From VRUE01 sp963698085 (GTDB lineage: Bacteria; Actinomycetota; Thermoleophilia; Solirubrobacterales; 70-9): a stretch of DNA of 64,000 nucleotides. The notes under the pieces are model-generated. The model made no database searches, was not told where the DNA came from, and saw only the letters and a program-made list of their open reading frames with translations. Within the stretch, counting starts at the first letter, position 1. Each line of letters begins with the position of its first letter. The position numbers were made by a program, and so were the translations under genes. Positions 22,936 to 32,247 of the stretch are shown here, piece after piece. Location: contig OY969122.1 of assembly GCA_963698085.1 (NCBI GenBank), positions 1,674,001 to 1,738,000 of the forward strand, read 5' to 3'.

Positions 22936-23319
22936 ATGGCGCGGATCGCGGGCATCAACATTCCGGTCAATAAGCGGGTCGAAATCGGCCTCACCTACAT
23001 CTTTGGCATCGGCCGCTCAACCGCGCAGGAGATCCTCGCGGAGACCGGCATCGACCCCAATACCTCGGTCAAGGATCTGACCGAGGAAGAGGTCGTGAAG
23101 CTGCGTGAGGCAGTCGAGCGCCGCGAGGTCGAGGGCGACCTGCGCCGCGAGCGCTCCCAGGACGTCAAACGACTGATGGAGATCGGTGCTTACCGCGGGC
23201 TGCGCCACCGTCGCGGCCTCCCCGTGCGGGGTCAGCGGACGAAGACCAACGCGCGCGGCCGCAAGGGCCCGCGCCGGATGAGCGTCGCCGGCAAGCGCAA
23301 GGCGCCGACGGCGAGGTAG
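22936..23319 (+). CDS. rpsM: 30S ribosomal protein S13
   Basis: A 127-residue 30S head protein that contacts P-site tRNA. It starts MARIAGINIPVNKRVEIGLT and has YIFGIGRSTAQEIL and the C-terminal RHRRGLPVRGQRTKTNARGR. First of the alpha-operon ribosomal genes after rpmJ. Confidence 0.98.
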   Translation: MARIAGINIPVNKRVEIGLTYIFGIGRSTAQEILAETGIDPNTSVKDLTEEEVVKLREAVERREVEGDLRRERSQDVKRLMEIGAYRGLRHRRGLPVRGQRTKTNARGRKGPRRMSVAGKRKAPTAR

Positions 23320-23328
23320 GGGAGCCCA

Positions 23329-23730
23329 ATGGCCGCAGCCAAAAAACCCGCTAAAGGGCGCCCTCGCCGCCGCGTCAAAAAGAACATCGCTTACGGGCAG
23401 GCGCACATCAAGACTTCCTTCAACAACACGATCGTCACCCTGACCGACCCCCAAGGCAACGTGATCGCCTGGGAGTCGGCCGGCTCGGCCGGCTTCAAAG
23501 GCTCGCGCAAGTCGACCCCGTTTGCCGCCCAGGTCACGGCCGACGCAGCGGCCAAAAAGGGGATGGAACACGGCCTTGAAAAAGTTGAGGTCTTCGCCAA
23601 GGGCGCCGGCTCGGGCCGTGAGACGGCGATCCGATCACTGCAGGCAGCGGGCCTCGACGTGACCACGGTCAAGGACGTCTCGCCGCAGGCCCACAACGGC
23701 TGCCGCCCGAAGAAGCGGAGGCGTGTCTAG
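23329..23730 (+). CDS. rpsK: 30S ribosomal protein S11
   Basis: A 133-residue platform protein. AHIKTSFNNTIVTLTDPQGN, SAGSAGFKGSRKSTPFAAQV and DVSPQAHNGCRPKKRRRV are diagnostic. rpsD starts one base after its stop. Confidence 0.98.
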   Translation: MAAAKKPAKGRPRRRVKKNIAYGQAHIKTSFNNTIVTLTDPQGNVIAWESAGSAGFKGSRKSTPFAAQVTADAAAKKGMEHGLEKVEVFAKGAGSGRETAIRSLQAAGLDVTTVKDVSPQAHNGCRPKKRRRV

Positions 23731-24351
23731 ATGGCCCGCGACACCTCGGCCCAGTGCAAGCAGTGTCGCCGCGAGGGCCAGAAGCTCTTCCTCAAGGGAG
23801 AGCGCTGCTTCACTGACAAGTGCGGAGTTGAGCGCCGCTCCTACCCGCCCGGCGATCACGGCCGCGGCCGCATGCGCCAGTCGGAGTACCGCGTGCAGCT
23901 GCGCGAGAAGCAGAAGACGCGCCGCTACTACCAGGTGCTCGAGAGCCAGTTCCGCGCCTACTACGACAAGGCTTCACGTCAGGACGGCGTCACCGGAGAG
24001 AATCTTCTGCGCTTGCTCGAGTCTCGCCTCGACAACGTCCTCGTACGGCTCGGCTTCGCCGCCTCGCGGCGCCAGGCCCGGCAGCTGGTCGGCCACGGGC
24101 ACTGGCTGGTCAACGGACGCCGCGTCGACGTTCCCTCCTACCAAGTGCGCCCCGAGGACGTGATCTCGATCAAGTCTGGGTCGGCGGCCACTGACACGAT
24201 TCGCAAGGCGACGGAGCTCGTCTCGACCGTGCCGGCCTGGCTGCAGGCCGATCACGACTCGCTCACCGCCAAGGTCCTCCGCCTCCCCGAGCGAGCGGAG
24301 ATCTCGGCGCCGGTCCAGGAGCAGCTGATCGTCGAGCTGTACTCCAAGTAG
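23731..24351 (+). CDS. rpsD: 30S ribosomal protein S4, zinc-binding form
   Basis: A 206-residue primary 16S rRNA-binding protein. Cys 9, 12, 26 and 31 (CKQC, then RCFTDKC) make the zinc site of the C+ paralogue. The S4 RNA-binding domain is LDNVLVRLGFAASRRQARQL (about residue 97) and WLVNGRRVDVPSYQVRPEDV. Confidence 0.98.
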   Translation: MARDTSAQCKQCRREGQKLFLKGERCFTDKCGVERRSYPPGDHGRGRMRQSEYRVQLREKQKTRRYYQVLESQFRAYYDKASRQDGVTGENLLRLLESRLDNVLVRLGFAASRRQARQLVGHGHWLVNGRRVDVPSYQVRPEDVISIKSGSAATDTIRKATELVSTVPAWLQADHDSLTAKVLRLPERAEISAPVQEQLIVELYSK

Positions 24352-24390
24352 TTCGGATCGATTTCTGAAACACCCATACGCAAGGAACTC

Positions 24391-25386
24391 ATGACCACTG
24401 ACTTTCAGGTCCCTCGTATTACCGCAGAGAAGGCGGATGACCGCCGCGGCACCTTCACCATCGAGCCCCTCGACAAGGGCTTCGGCTACACCTTCGGCAA
24501 CAGCCTCCGTCGCGTCCTGCTCTCATCGCTTGGCGGCGCCGCCGTCACCAGCGTTCGTATAGAGGGTGTCGCGCACGAGTTCTCCAGCGTGCCGGGCGTC
24601 AAGGAGGACGTCACCGACATCGTCCTCAACTTGAAGGAGCTCGTCGTCCGCATGCATACCGACGCCGACGAGGTCGAGGCGCCACTGGTCGCGACCGGTC
24701 CCGGCGAGGTCAAGGCAAAGGACATCGACCTCCCCTCGGGAGTGGAGATCCTCAATCCCGACGCGCCGATCGCGACGCTGGAGAAAAAAACGAAACTCGA
24801 GGTCTACCTGACGATCGGCCGTGGCCGCGGCTACTCGCCGGCTGAGGAGAACAAGTCCGACGATCAGCCGATCGGTGTGATCCCGATCGACTCGATCTTC
24901 TCGCCGATCCGGCGCGCCTCCTACTCGGTTGCGACCGCCCGCGTCGGTCAGCGCACCGACTTCGACAAACTGACCCTGGAGCTCGAGACCGACGGCTCGA
25001 TCGAGCCGGCCGCGGCGCTGCGCGAGGCCTCCGAGATCCTGATCAAGACCCTGGCGATCTTCACCGACGCCGAGCGAGTCGAGGAGCTGACCGCTCGCGA
25101 GGCGATCGCCGCTCCGCTTCCCGGGGCCGACGGCCTGTCCGGCGTCGGCGCCGGCGATGGTGGCGGTTCCGCCGCCAACAACGGCCTCGACGAGATCCTG
25201 ATCGAGGAGCTGGAGCTGGGTGTGCGCTCCTACAACTGCCTCAAGCGGGCCGGTGTGCAGACGGTTGGCGATCTGGTTCGCAAGACCCGTTCTGAGCTGA
25301 ACGCAATCCCCAACTTCGGCTCGAAGTCGATCGAGGAAGTGATCGAGACCCTGCAGGCTCGCGGCCTCGACCTTCAGGCGGACTGA
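24391..25386 (+). CDS. rpoA: RNA polymerase alpha subunit
   Basis: A 331-residue assembly scaffold of RNA polymerase. The N-terminal domain (about 1-235) has FTIEPLDKGFGYTFGNSLRR and the beta' contact region; a Gly/Ala linker around GAGDGGGSAANNG joins a C-terminal domain with ELELGVRSYNCLKRAGVQTV and NFGSKSIEEVIETL for UP-element and activator contacts. Confidence 0.98.
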   Translation: MTTDFQVPRITAEKADDRRGTFTIEPLDKGFGYTFGNSLRRVLLSSLGGAAVTSVRIEGVAHEFSSVPGVKEDVTDIVLNLKELVVRMHTDADEVEAPLVATGPGEVKAKDIDLPSGVEILNPDAPIATLEKKTKLEVYLTIGRGRGYSPAEENKSDDQPIGVIPIDSIFSPIRRASYSVATARVGQRTDFDKLTLELETDGSIEPAAALREASEILIKTLAIFTDAERVEELTAREAIAAPLPGADGLSGVGAGDGGGSAANNGLDEILIEELELGVRSYNCLKRAGVQTVGDLVRKTRSELNAIPNFGSKSIEEVIETLQARGLDLQAD

Positions 25387-25412
25387 GGAAGCAGCGAGCG
25401 AGGCAAGAACCG

Positions 25413-25766
25413 ATGCGCCACCGCAAGAAGCGAAACAAACTAAGTCGCGATGCGTCGCATCGGGAGTCGCTTCTCTCCAACCTCTCCAAGCAGCTGATCG
25501 AGCACGAGCGGATCAAGACCAGCCAGGCGAAGGCGAAGGCGGTCAAGCCGGAGGTCGAGCAGTTGATCACGCTTGCAAAGCGCGGCGACCTGCACGCTCG
25601 GCGCCAGGCCCTGGCGACGCTGCACAACGACAAGTTCATCGTGCACAAGCTGTTCGAGGAGGTCGCGCCGCGGTATACGGAGCGGCCCGGGGGGTACACC
25701 AGGATCGTGAAGCTGGGCCCGCGGCGGTCGGACTCGACTGAAATGGTCTACCTCGAGCTGGTTTAG
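25413..25766 (+). CDS. rplQ: 50S ribosomal protein L17
   Basis: A 117-residue 50S protein at the end of the cluster. It starts MRHRKKRNKLSRDASHRESL and ends RIVKLGPRRSDSTEMVYLEL. A family A palindrome begins 13 bases after the stop, between this gene and convergent truA. Confidence 0.98.
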   Translation: MRHRKKRNKLSRDASHRESLLSNLSKQLIEHERIKTSQAKAKAVKPEVEQLITLAKRGDLHARRQALATLHNDKFIVHKLFEEVAPRYTERPGGYTRIVKLGPRRSDSTEMVYLELV

Positions 25767-25779
25767 CGCGTCGGTTGGG

Positions 25780-25896
25780 GAGGGCAGGAGGTGTCCTCGT
25801 CTTGCTGGGTTTTTCGCCTGAGTCGCTGACGGCCGTCCGAGGTTGCGGTTGGGCGAAAAAGAGGACGCCGCTGCGTCGAGGACACCCCCTGCCCTC
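25780..25896. repeat. Family A palindromic repeat, copy 3
   Basis: Outer arms at 25780-25799 and 25877-25896 pair with one wobble mismatch. Inner TTTTTCGCC (25810-25818) and GGCGAAAAA (25852-25860) pair exactly. The core cttgctgggtttttcg and gaggacgccgctgcg is nearly identical to copy 1. It lies between convergent rplQ and truA, a terminator position. Confidence 0.88.
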
Positions 25897-25923
25897 CTCA
25901 TTCAGGAGCTCATCTCGCTCCTC

Positions 25924-26655
25924 TCAGTAGCCGACTTTCTCCAAGTAGAGGCCGTGGGGTGGAGCCGTGTTGCCGGCTTCGCTGCGCGGGGCGCCGGTTA
26001 GGAGCTGCTTGAAGCTGTCTGGGGTCCGGCGACTGGAAGAGACTTCGAGCATGGTGCCTACGAGGATGCGGACCATGTTGCGCATGAAGGCGTCTGCCGT
26101 GATGCGGAAGGTTAGGAGGTCTCCGGTCTGATCCCAGGAGGCGGCGAGGATGTCGCGGTCGAAGCGGACGTGGTCGGTTTGGGTCGGCGTGAAGGCGGTG
26201 AAGTCGTGGTTGCCGGGGAGCGCTGCGGCGCAGGCTTGCAGGGCGTCCAGGTCGATGCGATGTGGCCACCAGAGGACGCGGCCCTGCTCGAAGGGGCTCG
26301 GGGTGGAGCGGGCGAGGACGCGGTAGAGGTAGCTGCGCGACTTTGCGCTGCCCCGGGCATCGAACCCTTTCTCGACTGCGGTGGCAGAAGTGATGGCAAT
26401 GTCGTCGGGTCCGACGCCGTTGAGCCGCCGCGCCAGTTCCTTCTTGACCTCCGCCTCGGTGACGAAGCTCGCTACCTGCCCAAGCGCATGCACCCCAGTA
26501 TCGGTGCGCCCGGCAACAGTCAGCTGCACCGGCTCCCGCAGCACCGTGGCCAGCGCAGCCTCCAGCTCCCCCTGCACAGTCCGCAACCCAGGCTGAGCCG
26601 CCCAGCCCTTGAATCTCGTCCCGTCATATTCGATGTCCAGCCGCACCGTAGCCAC
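25924..26655 (-). CDS. truA: tRNA pseudouridine(38-40) synthase TruA
   Basis: A 243-residue enzyme modifying uridines in the anticodon arm. The start MATVRLDIEYDGTRFKGWAA and the catalytic Asp motif AGRTDTGVHALGQVASF (about residues 50-65) are clear; DAFMRNMVRILVGTML is the C-terminal signature. truA commonly follows rplQ on the same strand in bacteria; here it is convergent. It is divergent from surE with a family A repeat between. Confidence 0.97.
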   Translation of the reverse strand: MATVRLDIEYDGTRFKGWAAQPGLRTVQGELEAALATVLREPVQLTVAGRTDTGVHALGQVASFVTEAEVKKELARRLNGVGPDDIAITSATAVEKGFDARGSAKSRSYLYRVLARSTPSPFEQGRVLWWPHRIDLDALQACAAALPGNHDFTAFTPTQTDHVRFDRDILAASWDQTGDLLTFRITADAFMRNMVRILVGTMLEVSSSRRTPDSFKQLLTGAPRSEAGNTAPPHGLYLEKVGY

Positions 26656-26709
26656 GCGCGCAAGTATGCCCGCGCCCGCCGCAGCTCGCGCCTCAGCTGC
26701 GCTTGTGTG

Positions 26710-26831
26710 GACGGGGGAGGGGGTGTCCTCGACGCAGCGGCGTCCTCTTTTCGCCCCGCAAGCCCTCGGGCGACAGCCCTCGTTGTCTCGTGGCGAAAAC
26801 CCAGCAAGACGAGGACACCCCCTCCCCCGTC
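26710..26831. repeat. Family A palindromic repeat, copy 4 (inverted orientation)
   Basis: Twenty-two-base arms at 26710-26731 and 26810-26831 pair exactly. The core is the reverse complement of copies 1-3 (gacgcagcggcgtcctctttt on the left, ggcgaaaacccagcaagac on the right). It lies between the starts of divergent truA and surE, 15 bases before the surE GTG, so it is not at a terminator position. Confidence 0.88.
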
Positions 26832-26846
26832 CCTAGAATCGGCGAC

Positions 26847-27659
26847 GTGCGTGTTCTTCTGACCAACGACGACGGCATCAGCGCCCCCGGCCTCCAGGCC
26901 GCCCGCCGCGCCCTGCGCGAGATCGACGGAGTCGAGGTCGACGTGATCGCCCCTGACTCGAACCGCAGCGCGACCGCGCGCAGCATCACCACGCGCTCCC
27001 CGCTGACGGTCGAGGAGGTCGAGTTCGGCGACGGCGACCGCGGCTTCGCCACCGACGGCACGCCGGTCGACTGTGTCCGTTTCGCCGAGCTGGGCCTGGT
27101 CGGACACCGACCCGATTTGATCGTCTCGGGAATCAATCACGGCGCCAACCTCGGCGACGACATCACCTACTCGGGAACCGTGGCCGCGGCCTTCGAGGGC
27201 ATCGTTCTCGGCATCCCCGCCGTGGCGATCTCCCAGCAGTCCTCAGGCGGCGGCATGGGCTACGTCAGCGGTCGCTTCGAGTTCGGCATTGCGGCAGCCT
27301 TCCTCGCTCAGCTCGTCGGAGAGCTCACCACCGAGCCGATGCCGCCGGCGACGCTGATCAACGTCAACTGCCCCGCCGGCGAGCCGACCGGGATCGAGGT
27401 CACCAAGCTCGGCAAGCGCGTCTACAACGACGAGCTGAAGCTGGTCTCAGAGGACGAGGACGGTCGACGCCACTACGAGATCTACGGCTGGCAGCCAGGC
27501 TTCGAGGAGCTCGAGGAAACGGATCTTCTCGCGGTCTCGCAGGGAAGAATCGCGGTGACGCCGATCCACTTCGACCTCACCGATCACGGCGGCCTGGAGC
27601 GGCTGCGCGGTTGGCGCTTCGATCAGATGCTCGCCAAGAGCTCCCCTTCCTCGGTGTGA
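26847..27659 (+). CDS. surE: 5'/3'-nucleotidase SurE
   Basis: A 270-residue metal-dependent nucleotide phosphatase. It begins with GTG at 26847: RVLLTNDDGISAPGLQAARR with the metal-binding Asp pair; APDSNRSATARSIT, SGINHGANLGDDITYSGTVA and FEGIVLGIPAVAIS complete the signature. The stop overlaps the ligA start (GTGA), so the two are coupled. The frame is open upstream through the repeat, which is unlikely to be translated. Confidence 0.96.
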   Translation: MRVLLTNDDGISAPGLQAARRALREIDGVEVDVIAPDSNRSATARSITTRSPLTVEEVEFGDGDRGFATDGTPVDCVRFAELGLVGHRPDLIVSGINHGANLGDDITYSGTVAAAFEGIVLGIPAVAISQQSSGGGMGYVSGRFEFGIAAAFLAQLVGELTTEPMPPATLINVNCPAGEPTGIEVTKLGKRVYNDELKLVSEDEDGRRHYEIYGWQPGFEELEETDLLAVSQGRIAVTPIHFDLTDHGGLERLRGWRFDQMLAKSSPSSV

Positions 27660-29674
27660 GCGACGCGGCCACCGAGAAGCGAGCGGAGGAGCTGCGCGGC
27701 GAGCTCGCCCTCCACAACCGGCACTACTACGTCCTCGACGATCCGCTAATCGGCGACGATGAGTACGACGCCCTGCTCGACGAGCTGCGCGGGATCGAGG
27801 CCGAGCACCCCGCGCTGAAGACGCCGGACTCACCTACCCAGCGGGTTGGCGCATCCCCCCTGGACCGCTTCGAGCAGGTCGAACACGCGGAGTCGATGCT
27901 CTCGCTCGCCAACGCCCGCAACGAGGAGGAGTTGCGCGCCTGGGAGACGCGCATCCGCAATCACCTCAAGCGTCTGGACATTAGCGCCGCCGAGTTCAGC
28001 TACACGACCGAGCCGAAGATCGACGGTCTGGCGATCTCGCTCACCTACGAGGGCGGTGTGCTCGTCCGCGGCGCTACCCGCGGCGACGGCCGTATCGGCG
28101 AGGACGTAACCCAGAACCTGCGCACGATCGGTGCGATCCCACTGCGCATCGACGACCCACCTTCTTTCGTCGAAGTGCGGGGCGAGGTCTACCTGCCGAT
28201 TGCCGATTTCAAAGCGCTGAACGAACGCCGTGCCGAGGCAGGTGAACCGACTTTCGCCAACCCGAGGAACTCGGCCGCTGGCTCGATCCGCCAGCTCGAC
28301 CCCATCCTCGCCGCTGAACGTCCGCTCTCGATCTGGTGCTACGGGTTTGGCGCCACCCGCGGGCTCGATCTGGCGACTCACTCCGAGGAGGTCGAGTGGC
28401 TCCGCGCCCGCGGCTTCAAGGTCAATCCCGACAGCGAGCACCACGCGGGCGTCGACTCGGTCGTCGAGCGCTGTCACCTGTGGGAGGAGCGGCGCGAGGA
28501 GCTCGACTACGAGATCGACGGCGTCGTGGTCAAGGTCGACGAGCGGGCGCTGTGGCGCGAGTTGGGCGTGGTTGGGCGCGAGCCCCGCTGGGCGATCGCC
28601 TGGAAGTTCGCGCCGACGACGGCGACGACGAAGCTGCTCGACGTCGTCTGGAACGTCGGCCGCACCGGCCACCTGGTGCCCTTCGCGATGCTCGAGCCGG
28701 TCCACGTCGGCGGCGTCACCGTCTCCACCGCGACCCTCCACAACGAGGAGGATCTTGCCCGCAAGGACGTGCGAGTCGGTGACGACGTGGTGGTGATGCG
28801 GGCCGGAGACGTCATCCCGCAGGTCGTCTCACCGCTGGTCCAGCGTAGGCCCAAGCACACGCGCCGCGTCAAGCCCCCGAAGGAGTGCCCGATCTGCGCA
28901 ACCCCGACGGTCAAGCCCGAGGACGCCGTCTTCACCATCTGCCCCAATCGTGCCGGCTGCCCCGGCCAGTCGTTCCAGCACGTCAAGCACTTCGTCAGCA
29001 AGGGGGCGATGGACATCGACGGGCTGGGGGAGAAGCAGGCGATGCGCTTCCTGCAGGAAGGGCTGATCGCCGATGTCGCCGACATCTACGAGTTGGACGA
29101 GGAGCGTCTGGCCGGGTTGGAGGGGTTTGGCGAGGTCTCGGCTCGCAACCTGGTCGCCGCGATCGAAGCCTCCCGCGAACGCCCCTTCAAACGGGTGCTC
29201 TACGCGCTCGGACTGCCAGGGGTGGGCTACGTCACGGCGGAGGCGCTGGCAGATCACTTCGGCTCGATCGACGCCCTGCACGAGGCCGACCCGGAGCGGA
29301 TCGAGGAGGTCGAGGGCGTCGGCCCGATCATGGCTGTGCAGATCGCCGAGTCGCTCGTCGATGAGCCCACGCGGGCGCTGATCGAGAAGTTGAAGCAGAA
29401 GGGTCTTCGCCTTGAGGTGGCAGAGTCCGAACGGCGCGTCACCGGCGGCCCGCTGGAAGGCAAGACCGTCGTCCTCACCGGCACCCTGCCGGTGCTGACC
29501 CGCGAGGAGGCGGCCGCCCTGGTCAAGTCGGCAGGGGGCAAGGTCACCAACTCGGTTTCGAAGAAGACCGACTACGTTGTCGCCGGCGACAACCCCGGCT
29601 CGAAGCTGGCGAAAGCGGAAAAATTCGAGACCGAGATCCTCGACGAGGCCGGCTTGCGGGCGCTGCTTCAGTAA
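27656..29674 (+). CDS. ligA: NAD-dependent DNA ligase
   Basis: A 672-residue replicative ligase. The N-terminal Ia domain has HNRHYYVLDDPLIGDDEYDA; TEPKIDGLAISLTYEGG holds the adenylated Lys; the zinc finger is CPICATP...CPNRAGCPGQ; helix-hairpin-helix repeats and a C-terminal BRCT domain (GKTVVLTGTLPVLTREEAAA) follow. GTG at 27656 overlaps the surE stop and fits the family length. Its 3' end overlaps the convergent carboxypeptidase gene by seven bases. Confidence 0.97.
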   Translation: MSDAATEKRAEELRGELALHNRHYYVLDDPLIGDDEYDALLDELRGIEAEHPALKTPDSPTQRVGASPLDRFEQVEHAESMLSLANARNEEELRAWETRIRNHLKRLDISAAEFSYTTEPKIDGLAISLTYEGGVLVRGATRGDGRIGEDVTQNLRTIGAIPLRIDDPPSFVEVRGEVYLPIADFKALNERRAEAGEPTFANPRNSAAGSIRQLDPILAAERPLSIWCYGFGATRGLDLATHSEEVEWLRARGFKVNPDSEHHAGVDSVVERCHLWEERREELDYEIDGVVVKVDERALWRELGVVGREPRWAIAWKFAPTTATTKLLDVVWNVGRTGHLVPFAMLEPVHVGGVTVSTATLHNEEDLARKDVRVGDDVVVMRAGDVIPQVVSPLVQRRPKHTRRVKPPKECPICATPTVKPEDAVFTICPNRAGCPGQSFQHVKHFVSKGAMDIDGLGEKQAMRFLQEGLIADVADIYELDEERLAGLEGFGEVSARNLVAAIEASRERPFKRVLYALGLPGVGYVTAEALADHFGSIDALHEADPERIEEVEGVGPIMAVQIAESLVDEPTRALIEKLKQKGLRLEVAESERRVTGGPLEGKTVVLTGTLPVLTREEAAALVKSAGGKVTNSVSKKTDYVVAGDNPGSKLAKAEKFETEILDEAGLRALLQ

Positions 29675-30903
29675 GACGCGACTAGGGCAGCGATGCGGTC
29701 CTGCTGGTAGTGCGCGGCGTAGAGGTCGCTGACGCTGGCCATCAGGAGCGAGAAGGCCATTACCCTGCCGCTGCGGTTGAAGCAGTAGCCCGAGAGGGCG
29801 CTGACCCCGGTCAGGGTGCCGGTCTTGGTGCGGCAGCGGCCGTAGGCGGCGGTTCCCTCAGTGCGGTCGGCGACCGTCCCCTCGCGGCCGGTGAGGGCCA
29901 GGCCCTGGATGAATTCGTCGCCGACCGCGCTCCTGCGCATCGCCTGCAGCAACCGCACGACCGCGAATGGGGAGGCGCGGTTGCCGCGGGTCAGGCCGGA
30001 GCCGTCGATGGCTTGGATCGCCGAGCCGCTGCTGCGGGCGAAGCGCTCGACCACCTCGGTGCCCGCCGCGGTGGTTCCGGCCGTGCCAAAGTGGGCGCCG
30101 AGCAGCTTGACCAGCATCTCGGCGAAGAAGTTATGGGAGAAGACGTTGGTCATCTCGACCAGCCGGTTCATCGTCGGCGAGCGAACGCTGGCCACCGGCT
30201 TTGCCTGTCCCGGGGTGACGCCGCGGGCGACCGTGGTGCGGATCGAGATCCCAGCCCCGTTGAGCGTGCGCGCCAACTTCGAGGCCGCGAGCGTGGCTGG
30301 GTCGGAGGCGAACCCCTGACTGATCGAGCCGCGATAGCCGGAGTTGAAGGAGAGGCCCGAGAGCGGGCCGATGTATGGGCTGGTCGCATAGCCGGAATCG
30401 GCGACGCCACGCAAGCGATCGAAGATCGTGTCGTCGGCGTAGAGCCGTCCACTGACGCCGCGAATTCCAGCCGTCCGGAGCTGGGCCTTGAGCGAGAAGA
30501 GATTGGTGCCGAGCCCGCCCTGGTAACGGTCGTAGAAAGAAGGAACCCCGAGTGCCGGGTCGCCCCCTCCCTGCAGATAGAGACTCCCCCGCAGCATGCC
30601 GTCGAAGCCGATCTTGCCGTCGGAGAGAAGCTGGGTGACGATGCGGTACTCGGGTCCGAACCGCGAGAGCGCGGCAGCGGTCGTGAACAGCTTCGTGTTG
30701 GAGGCCAGCGAGCGCGGCTGCTTAGCCGCCCGAGCACAGACCGCCTTCCCGGTCTCCGCATCGATCACGAACAGCCCACTGGCCGTCCCCCCTCCAGAAA
30801 CCAACCGCTCTCGCATCTGCTGGCAGACGTTGCCAGCACCACTTGCTCCCGCCGGGAGAAGCAACCCCAGCAGCAAGACGAAGATGACCGACGCTCGTTT
30901 CAT
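29668..30903 (-). CDS. dacB: D-alanyl-D-alanine carboxypeptidase/endopeptidase (PBP4 type)
   Basis: A 411-residue exported peptidoglycan hydrolase of peptidase family S13. An N-terminal signal peptide (MKRASVIFVLLLGLLLPAGA) is followed by the three active-site motifs: SNTK at 68-71, SHN at 256-258 and KTG at 360-362. The spacing between motifs 1 and 2 is long, as expected for class C PBPs. The ATG at 30903 gives the signal peptide directly; the longer frame to 30942 does not. Divergent from the patatin gene. Confidence 0.93.
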   Translation of the reverse strand: MKRASVIFVLLLGLLLPAGASGAGNVCQQMRERLVSGGGTASGLFVIDAETGKAVCARAAKQPRSLASNTKLFTTAAALSRFGPEYRIVTQLLSDGKIGFDGMLRGSLYLQGGGDPALGVPSFYDRYQGGLGTNLFSLKAQLRTAGIRGVSGRLYADDTIFDRLRGVADSGYATSPYIGPLSGLSFNSGYRGSISQGFASDPATLAASKLARTLNGAGISIRTTVARGVTPGQAKPVASVRSPTMNRLVEMTNVFSHNFFAEMLVKLLGAHFGTAGTTAAGTEVVERFARSSGSAIQAIDGSGLTRGNRASPFAVVRLLQAMRRSAVGDEFIQGLALTGREGTVADRTEGTAAYGRCRTKTGTLTGVSALSGYCFNRSGRVMAFSLLMASVSDLYAAHYQQDRIAALVASY

Positions 30904-30906
30904 CGC

Positions 30907-30966
30907 ACCCTGCAACACGGAATTTGTCGAAGGTAGCGGCATTCGCGGCGGGGCCGCCTGCAGGGT
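30907..30966. promoter_or_regulatory. Inverted repeat in the dacB-patatin divergent gap
   Basis: ACCCTGCA (30907-30914) and TGCAGGGT (30959-30966) are exact complements flanking the intergenic region. gataat at 30971-30976 resembles a -10 box and would put a start site near the second ATG (30985) of the patatin gene, suggesting a leaderless transcript. No good -35 is seen. Confidence 0.35.
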
Positions 30967-30978
30967 CTGGGATAATCC

Positions 30979-32232
30979 ATGTTTATGGGCAAGGTTGTCG
31001 ATATCGAGACCCCTGCGCGACGTAAACGCGGGAAAGGTCGCAAGCGCCCGTCAAAGACTGCGCTGGTCCTTGGGGGTGGAGGCTTTACCGGCGGCGTTTA
31101 CGAGATTGGGGCGCTTCGAGCGCTTGACCTGCTGGCGGTAAACAGCACCGTCAATAACTTCGACGTCTACGTTGGGACCAGCGCTGGGTCTTTCGTCGCC
31201 ACGATGCTTGCCAATGGCGTCACTCCCGACGAAATGATGCAGGTCATCAACAAGCGCGAGGCCTCCGAGCTGGAGGATCTCGACCTCAGCAAGGTGCTGA
31301 AATTCAACTACCTCGGCTTCCTGCAGAAAGCGGCGCTGCTGCCACTGCGCACGGTCGAGCTGATGCGCCGCCTGGCGCAGATGGGCGACTTCTCGGCGAT
31401 CGACATCGGGGTCGGTTTGGCAGAGGCGCTGCCAGCCGGTCTCTACTCGAACGCCGGCATCGCCGACTACGTCGAGCAGGCGCTTGCCGACAGTGGCCGG
31501 ATCAACGACTTCCGCCTGCTCGACACCGAGCTCTACCTGACCGCGACCGACCTCGACACCTGCGAACGCCTCGTCTTCGGCGAGCCCGGTTGGGACGACG
31601 TGCCGATCTCGAAGGCGATCGAGTGCTCAACTGCGCTGCCGATCGTCTACAAGCCGGTCGACCTGAAGGGGCGCCAGCTGGTCGACGGCGGAATCCGCTC
31701 GACGACCAACGTTGACATCGCGGTCGAAAAGGGAGCGAAGTTCATCGTCGTCGTGAACCCCCTCGTTCCCTACGTCAACGACTTCGAGCAGACGATCCCG
31801 ACCGTCTTCGGCACCCGCGTGCGGCGGGTCGCCGATATGGGCCTGCCGGCGATCGCCAACCAGGCGTTCCGGCTGATCGCCCACGCCCGCTTGCACCAGG
31901 CCGTTGAGCAATGGCAGGAGAAATACAAGGGCGTCGACATCATCCTGGTCGAGCCCGAGCCCAACGACGAGCTGATGTTCGGCACCCCGATCATGGACTA
32001 CTCGCGGCGGTTGAAGATCGCCCGCCATGGCTTCGAGTCGGTCACCGCGACGCTGGCCCAGGACTACGACCGCTACAAGGAAATCGCCGAGCGCCACGGC
32101 CTCGAGATCTCTGAGCGCCGCGTCCGCCGCGCCGTCGAGCGCGTTTCCGAGGAGGAGCCGGAGCAGGCTTCGGCCTGGCGCCGCGTGCTCGAGCAGACCA
32201 CCGGGGCGCTGCTTCGCGGTGAGGCTTCCTGA
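30979..32232 (+). CDS. Patatin-like phospholipase
   Basis: A 417-residue lipid acyl hydrolase. LVLGGGGFTGGVYEIGALRA (about residues 29-48) is the oxyanion glycine loop, GTSAG (66-70) carries Ser 68, and DGG (236-238) supplies the catalytic Asp. A basic 25-residue N-terminus precedes the domain and the C-terminal 90 residues are helical. It may cleave membrane lipids; the substrate is unknown. The ATG at 30985 is an equally likely start. Confidence 0.93.
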   Translation: MFMGKVVDIETPARRKRGKGRKRPSKTALVLGGGGFTGGVYEIGALRALDLLAVNSTVNNFDVYVGTSAGSFVATMLANGVTPDEMMQVINKREASELEDLDLSKVLKFNYLGFLQKAALLPLRTVELMRRLAQMGDFSAIDIGVGLAEALPAGLYSNAGIADYVEQALADSGRINDFRLLDTELYLTATDLDTCERLVFGEPGWDDVPISKAIECSTALPIVYKPVDLKGRQLVDGGIRSTTNVDIAVEKGAKFIVVVNPLVPYVNDFEQTIPTVFGTRVRRVADMGLPAIANQAFRLIAHARLHQAVEQWQEKYKGVDIILVEPEPNDELMFGTPIMDYSRRLKIARHGFESVTATLAQDYDRYKEIAERHGLEISERRVRRAVERVSEEEPEQASAWRRVLEQTTGALLRGEAS

Positions 32233-32247
32233 GGGCCCTAGCGGTCC

